This document shows, piece by piece, positions 1-5,492 of a stretch of 5,492 nucleotides of DNA (the stretch's first letter is position 1; the number at the start of each line of letters is the position of its first letter). Under the pieces are notes generated by a model. That model did no database searches. It was not told where the DNA came from and saw only the letters and a list, made by a program, of their open reading frames with translations. This DNA comes from Intrasporangiaceae bacterium (lineage in GTDB: Bacteria; Actinomycetota; Actinomycetes; Actinomycetales; Dermatophilaceae). Made by a program: the position numbers and the translations under genes. The stretch is taken from assembly GCA_012518475.1 (NCBI GenBank), contig JAAYSB010000389.1:1-5492 (forward strand), in the 5' to 3' direction.

Positions 1-498
1 CTCGCTGTCCGTGAGCAGGAAGACCAGGTCACCGGTGGCGACATCGCTGCCCTCAGGGACGGCGATCGAGAGGCGGTAACGCTCGGAGCCCTCGACCTGG
101 AAGACCGAGTTGGCGATGATGCTGTTGGTCGCGTCCTCCTTGGAGAGCGCATACCCCTGACCGTAGTTGGTGAAGGCCGTCTGGACGGTCATGACCATCG
201 GCCACACCTGGAGACCCAGGAGCAGAAGGAGTCCGGGTAGGAGGTACTTCATCGGCACGAATCGGCGCGTGCTGTAGACGACGACGATCGCCATGACGAC
301 GAACGCGACGAGGACGACCCAGATCTCGTAGCCGAGGACGGTCAGCCGGGTCGCGACCCAGAAGCCGAATGCCACGACTGCGGCCAGGGCCACCCATTTG
401 ACCAGCAGCAACCACAACGGCGGTTTGGCAGTGGTGAGGGTGCTGCTGGGCGCGGAAGCGGTGCTTCCGGCGGACGATGGCTCGGTGGCCAGGCTCAT
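1..498 (-). CDS. malF: MalF-type maltose/maltodextrin ABC transporter permease, N-terminal part (truncated by window edge)
   Basis: This is one of two membrane subunits of a binding-protein-dependent sugar importer, expected to pair with a MalG-type subunit, MalE outside the membrane and an ATPase such as MsmK inside. Only the first 166 residues are present. Three hydrophobic segments are visible at about residues 27-49, 56-75 and 84-106. Residues 83-112 (KYLLPGL, then VWPMV, then TAFTNYG) match the conserved MalF stretch that in E. coli reads YIFPGL...FTNY. The ALSKEDA stretch and the following soluble region (about 115-166, with YRLSIAVPEG) look like the start of the large external P2 loop of long-form MalF proteins. 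The start is ATG at 498-496, with a CTGAGG-like ribosome site about 8 bases upstream. It is the second gene of an operon after malE, 173 bp downstream with a hairpin between. Substrate is inferred from family resemblance and could be another alpha-glucoside. Confidence 0.88.
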   Translation of the reverse strand, partial: MSLATEPSSAGSTASAPSSTLTTAKPPLWLLLVKWVALAAVVAFGFWVATRLTVLGYEIWVVLVAFVVMAIVVVYSTRRFVPMKYLLPGLLLLLGLQVWPMVMTVQTAFTNYGQGYALSKEDATNSIIANSVFQVEGSERYRLSIAVPEGSDVATGDLVFLLTDSE

Positions 499-593
499 GG
501 GCGGACCTCAGCGTTCAGCGTGACGACGGTGGCGTGCAGACGGGGTGTGCGGAGGGAAACTGCGTCGGGAACCGGGGACCACGCCGTTGCTGT

Positions 594-614
594 GGATCCC
601 CGGATCCCGGATCC
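594..614. repeat. Three closely spaced GGATCC palindromes
   Basis: GGATCC occurs at 594-599, 602-607 and 609-614, the last two as a direct CGGATCC tandem (601-607, 608-614). The cluster abuts and slightly overlaps the left arm of the malE-malF hairpin. It can offer alternative pairings to that hairpin, for example between neighbouring GGATCC units. No known function; possibly chance in G+C-rich spacer DNA. Confidence 0.4.
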
Positions 615-656
615 GGTGGGGTGACCGGCTGATACTCAGCGGTCACCCCACCGGAT
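611..656 (-). terminator. Strong intercistronic hairpin between malE and malF (attenuator, partial terminator or mRNA-stabilising stem)
   Basis: The arm at 611-626 is perfectly complementary to 641-656 (16 bp, core CCGGTGGGGTGACC/GGTCACCCCACCGG). The stem continues as GCTGA (628-632) with TCAGC (636-640) around a TAC loop, leaving a single bulged base at 627. It begins 15 bp after the malE stop codon in the direction of transcription. No T-run follows on the minus strand, so it is not a classical intrinsic terminator; T-less hairpins are common at actinobacterial gene ends. Because malF follows in the same orientation, the likeliest role is partial termination or protection of the malE mRNA 3' end, giving more binding protein than permease, as the malE-malF intergenic REP element does in E. 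coli. The structure is seen directly; the role is inferred. Confidence 0.7.
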
Positions 657-671
657 GGGGTGGAACGGTGA

Positions 672-2003
672 TCAGCCGCCGGCGATAGCCGAGACGATCT
701 CGTCCTGAGCCGCGGTGAAGCGCTCGGTCACGTCCTGACCGCTGACGATGTCAGCACCGGCCTGGCCCAGCGGGCCCCAGACCGAGTTCATGGCCGGGAT
801 GTTCGGCATCGGCGCGGCGCCCTCACCGGCGGCCGAGAAGGCCTCGATGATCGGGTCCTCGGCCGAAGCCGTCTCGAGTGCCGCGAGGTTCGCCGGGGTA
901 CGGCCGAGCTCCTCGAAGAAGCGGAGCTGGACATCCTCGCGGGTGATGTAGTTCGCGACGAACTCCTGAGCCAGCGCGGCGTTCTTGGCCTTGCTGGAGA
1001 CGTAGAACAGCTGGACACCGAGGAACGGCTTCATCGCGTCGCAGCCCTCGAGCGCCGGCAGCGGCGAGACCTCATAGTTGATGCCCGCCTCCTCGATGTT
1101 CGGGATGGCCCACGGGCCGCTGATCATGAAAGCGGCGTCGCCGGCGGTGAACAGGCCCTCGGCGTTGTCGTCGCCGATGCTCGTGGAGAGGATGCCCTCG
1201 GCGCCCAGAGCAGCCATCTGCTCAGCACCCTTGATGGACTCCGGGCTGTTGACGATGACCTCCTCGGCGATGTAGCCGCCGGTGTCGTCCTGGGCGAAGA
1301 TGCCGCCACCACACGCCGAGAGGTACGGGTAGGTGTAGTAGGCGTTTCCGGTCTGGCCGACCGGCTGGATGAGGACGTGCTCCGCACCGGAGGACTCACC
1401 GGCCGCGACGAGGTCAGCCATGGTGGCCGGGGCGTCGGGGGCGAGGTCGGTGTTGCGGATCAGTGCGAGGTTCTCGGTGGCGTAGGGCACGCCGTAGTTC
1501 TGGCCGTCGAAGCTGGCGGCCGCAACAGCGTTCTCAGCGAACAGGGACTGCACGTCGCTGGAGAGGTTGACCGGCGCCACGACGCCGTTCTGGACGAACT
1601 CGCCCAGCCAGTCGTGCGCACCGACGGTGACGTCCGGACCCTGGCCGACCTCGGTCGCCTCGCGGAACTGCTGGCGGGTCTCGACAGCGATCTGGACGGC
1701 GGTGGTGACGCCGTTCTCCTCGCCGAACTCCTCGGCGAACTTGGTGACGGTCTCGGCGCGGTCGGCGTCGGTCCAGATGACGAGGTCGACGTTCTCGTCG
1801 CGCTCGGGAGCGGCGGTCTCCTCCTCAGCCGGAGCAGCCTCCTCGGTGGTCTCCTCCTCGGTGGCCGCATCGTCCGTGGTGGCATCCTCGGTGGCGGCGT
1901 CGGTGCCGGTGTCCGTGGCGGTCGTGTCAGCCGAGTCGCCGCACGCCGTCAGCAGCAGGGCCGGAGCCGCGAGGGCCACGACCAGCAGATTGCGCTTCCG
2001 CAT
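672..2003 (-). CDS. malE: MalE-like maltose/maltodextrin-binding lipoprotein (ABC transporter family 1 solute-binding protein)
   Basis: This 443-residue extracellular binding protein captures a malto-oligosaccharide or related sugar and delivers it to the MalF/MalG permease. Residues 1-20 form a lipoprotein signal peptide (MRKRN, hydrophobic core, lipobox LTAC) with Cys21 as the lipid-anchored first mature residue. Residues 22-69 are a low-complexity acidic tether almost entirely of T, D, E and A. The family 1 binding domain follows: LVIWTDADRA near 74-83, GPDVTVGAHDWLGEFVQNG at 122-140 (compare GPDIIFWAHDRFGGYAQSG in E. coli MalE), YGVPYATENLALIRN at 170-184, FTAGDAAFMISGPWAI at 285-300, and PAMNSVW near 403-409. 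Cys231 and Cys321 are the only cysteines after Cys21. The start is ATG at 2003-2001, with AGGA just upstream. It is the first gene of the operon, with malF downstream; a CTTGCAG-type operator lies 120-160 bp upstream. The sugar specificity (maltose, maltodextrin or trehalose) is inferred and not certain. Confidence 0.92.
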   Translation of the reverse strand: MRKRNLLVVALAAPALLLTACGDSADTTATDTGTDAATEDATTDDAATEEETTEEAAPAEEETAAPERDENVDLVIWTDADRAETVTKFAEEFGEENGVTTAVQIAVETRQQFREATEVGQGPDVTVGAHDWLGEFVQNGVVAPVNLSSDVQSLFAENAVAAASFDGQNYGVPYATENLALIRNTDLAPDAPATMADLVAAGESSGAEHVLIQPVGQTGNAYYTYPYLSACGGGIFAQDDTGGYIAEEVIVNSPESIKGAEQMAALGAEGILSTSIGDDNAEGLFTAGDAAFMISGPWAIPNIEEAGINYEVSPLPALEGCDAMKPFLGVQLFYVSSKAKNAALAQEFVANYITREDVQLRFFEELGRTPANLAALETASAEDPIIEAFSAAGEGAAPMPNIPAMNSVWGPLGQAGADIVSGQDVTERFTAAQDEIVSAIAGG

Positions 2004-2093
2004 GAGTCCTACTTCCCATAAAGGTGATCAGTTCACCGCCTGATGGCGGTTTCGAGGCCTCGCCCGGAAGGCTCCGGTGACCTCGCTGCCCTG

Positions 2094-2122
2094 ACTGTAG
2101 GCCTCGCGCGCCAGAAATGGAA
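2094..2122 (-). promoter_or_regulatory. Weak candidate malE promoter
   Basis: On the minus strand, TACAGT (2099-2094) resembles a -10 element, with TTCCAT (2122-2117) 17 bp upstream as a poor -35. It lies about 90 bp before the malE start codon and immediately downstream of the CTTGCAG operator cluster. The -35 match is poor, so the true start point could be elsewhere in 2010-2160. Confidence 0.25.
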
Positions 2123-2125
2123 GTC

Positions 2126-2165
2126 CTTGCCGCAATTTCTTGCAGATTCCTGCAAGAGACTTGCG
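2126..2165. promoter_or_regulatory. Cluster of CTTGCAG-type half-sites: probable LacI-family (MalR-like) operator of malE
   Basis: A perfect inverted repeat, CTTGCAG-ATTC-CTGCAAG, occupies 2139-2156. It is flanked on the left by CTTGCCGCAA (2126-2135, containing the palindrome TTGC-C-GCAA) and on the right by CTTGCG (2160-2165), so at least four related half-sites lie within 40 bp. TTGCA-type half-sites in inverted pairs are typical of LacI/GalR-family sugar regulators. CTTGCAG-like repeats have, as I recall, been reported in front of maltose and amylase genes controlled by MalR in Streptomyces. The cluster is 120-160 bp upstream of malE, in the stretch between divergent genes. No regulator gene lies in the window, so the binding protein is inferred. 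Confidence 0.65.
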
Positions 2166-2205
2166 TCACGCTGCCCTCCGGACCACCGCACACCGGATCC
2201 CGGAC

Positions 2206-2279
2206 GACCCGTCCACTTCGGCCAGGACCGTGTCACAACCTGGCAATTACCAGGTTGTGACACGGTCCACGGACGGGTC
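2206..2279. repeat. Long near-perfect palindrome (19-bp arms, plus 9-bp outer arms) in the divergent malE/msmK region
   Basis: GGACCGTGTCACAACCTGG (2225-2243) is followed after CAATTA (2244-2249) by its exact reverse complement at 2250-2268. A second pair of arms, GACCCGTCC (2206-2214) and GGACGGGTC (2271-2279), encloses it, separated from the inner arms by 10 bases on the left and 2 on the right. The element is about 222 bp upstream of malE and 168 bp upstream of msmK. It sits at the start of neither transcript's coding part and at no gene end, so a terminator is not needed here. It may be an operator for a dimeric regulator, a leader-RNA hairpin if the msmK transcript starts upstream, or a dispersed palindromic repeat. 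I do not recognise the motif. Confidence 0.75.
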
Positions 2280-2325
2280 CGTGAACTTCTCGCCGACACA
2301 CATGACACGTATGCCGGACCCGGCT

Positions 2326-2354
2326 TTCCAAGGGCGGCCCGGAGGCGGCATACT
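2326..2354 (+). promoter_or_regulatory. Candidate msmK promoter
   Basis: CATACT (2349-2354) resembles a -10 element and TTCCAA (2326-2331) lies 17 bp upstream as a degenerate -35. This would give a leader of roughly 85 nt before the msmK ATG. Actinobacterial -35 boxes are often poorly conserved, so this is only a candidate. If correct, the long palindrome at 2206-2279 lies just upstream of the promoter. Confidence 0.35.
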
Positions 2355-2406
2355 GGCGAGACCGCTTACATCCACGTTCGCGGTGCATCCTTCTGCAACG
2401 GATCGT

Positions 2407-2437
2407 CCGGCACGTACCTGCCGGCAAAGGAAAGAGG
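2407..2437 (+). promoter_or_regulatory. msmK leader: small hairpin followed by ribosome binding site
   Basis: CCGGCA (2407-2412) can pair with TGCCGG (2419-2424) around a six-base loop, ending four bases before the purine-rich GGAAAGAGG (2429-2437). That Shine-Dalgarno-like tract is 10 bases from the ATG at 2448, which decides the start. A nearer ATG at 2440 is only two bases away and reads a six-residue frame (MTPWQQ) ending at a TGA at 2458-2460. The hairpin is short and a regulatory role is uncertain. Confidence 0.45.
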
Positions 2438-2447
2438 CAATGACGCC

Positions 2448-3551
<1,104 letters not shown>

Positions 3552-3568
3552 GTCGAGATCTCTCAGCC

Positions 3569-3607
3569 CAGTGGTGGGTCGGCGCGTCATGCGTCGGCCC
3601 ACCACTG
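3569..3607 (+). terminator. Intrinsic-type terminator hairpin after msmK
   Basis: CAGTGGTGGG (3569-3578) pairs exactly with CCCACCACTG (3598-3607). The stem continues inward through 3579-3585 and 3591-3597 with two G-U pairs, giving about 17 pairs around a GTCAT loop (3586-3590). It is followed by the pyrimidine tract TCTTCCCCCC rather than a full T-run. It begins 18 bp after the msmK stop and ends 47 bp before the next gene. Confidence 0.8.
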
Positions 3608-3654
3608 TCTTCCCCCCGTCCGTCGGCTGATCGCCCAGACCAGAGAGGTTCCGG

Positions 3655-4899
3655 ATGGCCCTGGAGATCACTGCCGCGCGGCCTGACCCGGCCCTTCTCG
3701 ACCTGCCGTGGAGCACCCCGCTCGAGGAGTGGCCGGAGGATCTGCTCGCGGCCTTCCCGCGCGGTATCTCCCGGCACATCGTCCGCTTCGTCAAGATCTC
3801 GGGGCGGGTCGTGGCGATCAAGGAGATCAAGACCGACATCGCGCGTCGTGAGTACGAGATGCTCCGGAACCTGCGCCGCCTCGGGCTTCCGGCGGTCGAG
3901 CCCTGGGCCGTCGTCGCGGGACGGGTCACGCCGGCCGGAGATCCGATCGACGGGTGCCTCATCACCCGGCATCTTCAGTTCTCCCTGCCTTATCGCGCGC
4001 TGTACAGCCAGTCGTTGCGTAGGGGGACCGCGAGCCGGCTGATCGACGCTCTGGCAGTTCTCCTCGTGCGGCTTCACCTCGCCGGGTTCTGGTGGGGTGA
4101 CGTCTCCCTGTCGAACACGCTGTTCCGGCGGGATGCCGGTGCCTTCGCCGCGTATCTCGTCGACGCGGAGACCGGCGAGCTGCGTGAGCAGCTCTCCGAC
4201 GGCCAGCGCGAGCACGACCTCGACATCGCCCGGGTCAACATCGCCGGTGAGCTCATGGACCTCGAGGCCGGTGGGCTGCTCCAGGAGGACCGCGACCCTG
4301 TCGAGGTGAGCGAACGGATCATGACCCGCTATCGCGAGCTGTGGCAGGAGCTGACGGGCACCGAGATCGTCGACACCGGGGAACGGTGGCGCGTCGATGA
4401 GCGGGTCCGCCGGCTCAACGACCTCGGTTTCGACGTCGGCGAGCTGGAGATGACGACCGATATCGGCGGCACGAGCATCCAGATCCATCCCAAAGTCGTT
4501 GATGCCGGCCATAACTCACGTCGGCTGCTCCGTCTCACCGGTCTCGACGTCCGGGAGAACCAGGCGCGGAGGCTGCTCAACGACCTCGACGCATACCGAT
4601 CGTATTTCGGTCGTCAGGCCGATGACGAGGAATCGGTGGCCTTCGACTGGCTGCGCGAGATCTACGAGCCTCTGACCCGGACCGTCCCCCCGGAGCTGCC
4701 TCGCAAGATCGAGCCGGCCGAGTTCTTCCACGAGCTGCTCGAACACCGCTGGTATCTCTCGGAGCGGCATCAGCGGGACTTCTCGCTCGAGGAGGTCAAG
4801 GCCGACTATCTCACCCATGTCCTGCCCACGAAGCCGGACGAGAAAGATGTGCTCGGCGTCGACACCGTTGAGATGCCCGTGATCGCCTCGGAGGACTGA
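3655..4899 (+). CDS. DUF4032 protein with kinase-like (LPS kinase/WaaP-like) N-terminal half
   Basis: This 414-residue protein has no signal peptide or membrane segment and is probably cytoplasmic. The N-terminal part looks like a small protein-kinase-like fold. Seen residues are Lys56 in VAIKEIK (candidate ATP-binding lysine), Glu66/Glu68 in RREYEML (candidate helix-C glutamate), HLAGFWWGDVSLSNTL (141-156, with Asp149 as candidate catalytic base and Asn154 as metal ligand), and LVDAET (168-173) in the place of the DFG motif with Asp170. There is no obvious glycine-rich loop; PRGISRHIVRF (35-45) occupies the equivalent position. Residues from about 220 to 395 match my memory of the DUF4032 domain, including DIGGTSIQIHPKVVDAGHNSRRL-type sequence at 269-291. 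The family is known, as I recall, to join an LPS-kinase-like part; its substrate is unknown. The start is ATG 3655, with GAGAGG six bases upstream. The gene follows the msmK terminator by 47 bp. Confidence 0.8.
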   Translation: MALEITAARPDPALLDLPWSTPLEEWPEDLLAAFPRGISRHIVRFVKISGRVVAIKEIKTDIARREYEMLRNLRRLGLPAVEPWAVVAGRVTPAGDPIDGCLITRHLQFSLPYRALYSQSLRRGTASRLIDALAVLLVRLHLAGFWWGDVSLSNTLFRRDAGAFAAYLVDAETGELREQLSDGQREHDLDIARVNIAGELMDLEAGGLLQEDRDPVEVSERIMTRYRELWQELTGTEIVDTGERWRVDERVRRLNDLGFDVGELEMTTDIGGTSIQIHPKVVDAGHNSRRLLRLTGLDVRENQARRLLNDLDAYRSYFGRQADDEESVAFDWLREIYEPLTRTVPPELPRKIEPAEFFHELLEHRWYLSERHQRDFSLEEVKADYLTHVLPTKPDEKDVLGVDTVEMPVIASED

Positions 4900-4927
4900 G
4901 CCCCACGTGGACGAGGTCGGTCGCGGG

Positions 4928-4937
4928 CTGACGTCAG
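4928..4937. repeat. 10-bp perfect palindrome CTGACGTCAG in the convergent gap
   Basis: CTGACGTCAG spans the stop codon of the DUF2752 gene (4934-4936), in the 34-bp gap between two converging genes. It is too short, with no loop, to act as a terminator hairpin. I see no other hairpin in this gap that would separate the two converging transcripts. Confidence 0.3.
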
Positions 4938-5371
4938 GGCCGAAGGAGCTCCAGGCCGGGAAGATTCCGGGCGATCGTGTAGAGCAGGGTGACCACGGCG
5001 AGGGCTATCGCCACCCAGTTCGGCGGGTTGAGCACGAACCGCTCACCCTTCCAGCGCAGCCACACCCAGCGGCCGAAACCGAGAGCCAGCAGGAGCAGCA
5101 GCGGGGGCAGGAGCGGGTTGGCGGCGAACGCCGCGCCTACGTCGCCGTTGAGGAGACTGTGCAGGCAGCGGGCGGTGCCGCAACCCGGGCAGTAGAGCCC
5201 GGTCAGGGCATAGATCGGGCAGAGCGGGTAGCCGCCGGCGGTGTAGGGGCTGACCGAGCGGGTGTAGAGCATGCCGGCCAGGCCCCCGGCGGTGAGGACG
5301 GCGGGCAGGCCGAGTCGAGCGACCCGCTCAGCAGTGCGCTGGCCGGGTCGCTCGGTCGTGGTGAGGCTCAT
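4934..5371 (-). CDS. DUF2752 small membrane protein
   Basis: This 145-residue protein has three hydrophobic segments at about residues 20-37, 86-104 and 117-134. Between the first two lies the DUF2752 signature: PLCPIYALTGLYCPGCGTAR (49-68), then His71, LLNGD (73-77) and NPL (85-87). Cysteines 51, 61, 64 and 69 sit in this stretch, with the CPGCG pair resembling a metal-binding or redox motif. The biochemical role of the family is not known to me. The start is ATG 5371-5369, with GGAG ten bases upstream. The gene begins 27 bp after the stop codon of the upstream methyltransferase gene on the same strand, so the two are probably cotranscribed. It converges with the DUF4032 gene. Confidence 0.85.
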   Translation of the reverse strand: MSLTTTERPGQRTAERVARLGLPAVLTAGGLAGMLYTRSVSPYTAGGYPLCPIYALTGLYCPGCGTARCLHSLLNGDVGAAFAANPLLPPLLLLLALGFGRWVWLRWKGERFVLNPPNWVAIALAVVTLLYTIARNLPGLELLRP

Positions 5372-5398
5372 GCTGATCGTGCTCCGAAGGACAATGAT

Positions 5399-5491
5399 CT
5401 AGCCCGCCGCGGCACGCTGGCGCGCGACTTCGTACAACGTGACACCCACGGAGATCCCGGCGTTGAGCGACTCGACAGCCGAGGACATCGG
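5399..5491 (-). CDS. rlmB: SpoU/TrmH-family 2'-O-ribose RNA methyltransferase, C-terminal end (partial)
   Basis: Only the last 30 residues lie in the window. They read PMSSAVESLNAGISVGVTLY and then EVARQRAAAG before a TAG stop. The P-M-x-x-x-V-E-S-L-N-x-x-x-x-x-x-x-x-L-Y-E pattern is motif 3 of the SPOUT methyltransferases, which forms part of the knotted S-adenosylmethionine site, with the conserved SLN. Within the family the SLNAG form and the LYEVARQR ending best fit the 23S rRNA Gm2251 enzyme RlmB, but TrmH or another SpoU paralogue cannot be excluded from so little sequence. The 5' end is outside the window. The DUF2752 gene follows after 27 bp. Confidence 0.8.
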   Translation of the reverse strand, partial: PMSSAVESLNAGISVGVTLYEVARQRAAAG

Positions 5492-5492
5492 C

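Noticed and set aside
53..415. 120-residue minus-strand open frame inside malF
   Set aside because: It is an Arg/Pro-rich out-of-frame reading of malF, whose real frame shows clear membrane segments and MalF motifs.
1377..2021. 214-residue plus-strand open frame opposite malE
   Set aside because: It mirrors the malE coding strand, and its Gly/Leu/Val-rich repeats arise from the reverse of the T/D/E/A linker.
667..2031. GGTGATCAG occurring at 667-675 and 2023-2031, flanking malE like a target-site duplication
   Set aside because: A 9-bp match with no insertion-sequence ends, no transposase, and malE fits the operon and base composition; most likely chance.
2225..2268. The long palindrome as a Crp/GlxR site
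   Set aside because: It contains TCACA and TGTGA but in the inverse order (TCACA first) with a wrong spacing, so it does not fit the TGTGA-N6-TCACA consensus.
2225..2268. The long palindrome as an intrinsic terminator
   Set aside because: Both neighbouring genes are transcribed away from it and no T-run follows on either strand.
2043..2447. In-frame extension of msmK upstream to about 2043
   Set aside because: The extension has no similarity to the ATPase family, crosses the palindromes and operator region, and the family N-terminus and a good RBS both point to ATG 2448.

Overview
The window is high-G+C bacterial DNA with strong G/C preference at third codon positions. Its gene content is typical of Actinomycetota: a lipoprotein-type sugar-binding protein, an MsmK/MsiK-type shared sugar ATPase, a DUF4032 protein and a DUF2752 membrane protein. 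I would guess the order Micrococcales, but the sequence alone does not fix a genus.

Left part (1-2003, minus strand): a maltose/maltodextrin-type ABC importer operon, malE (lipid-anchored binding protein) followed by malF (permease, cut by the window edge after 166 residues). A strong hairpin lies between them, 15 bp past the malE stop; it has no T-tract and could lower malF expression relative to malE.

Middle (2004-2447): a gene-free divergent control region of about 444 bp. It holds a cluster of CTTGCAG-type half-sites upstream of malE, including a perfect CTTGCAG/CTGCAAG palindrome that I read as a LacI-family (MalR-like) operator. It also holds a separate, perfect 19-bp inverted repeat of unknown role, and a weak promoter candidate and leader for msmK.

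Right part, plus strand (2448-4899): msmK, the ATPase expected to power MalFG-type importers and possibly several other sugar importers. A convincing terminator hairpin follows, then a DUF4032 protein whose N-terminal half keeps the key residues of a kinase-like fold. Right end, minus strand (4934-5492): a small DUF2752 membrane protein lying 27 bp downstream of the C-terminal end of a SpoU/TrmH-family rRNA methyltransferase (probably rlmB).

Together, malE, malF and msmK supply binding, translocation and energy for alpha-glucoside uptake. The separately transcribed ATPase suggests that it is shared among importers, while malE/malF are under sugar-specific control. The least understood items are the DUF4032 kinase-like protein next to msmK and the long palindrome in the divergent region. 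I see no mobile element, CRISPR array, tRNA or defence system.
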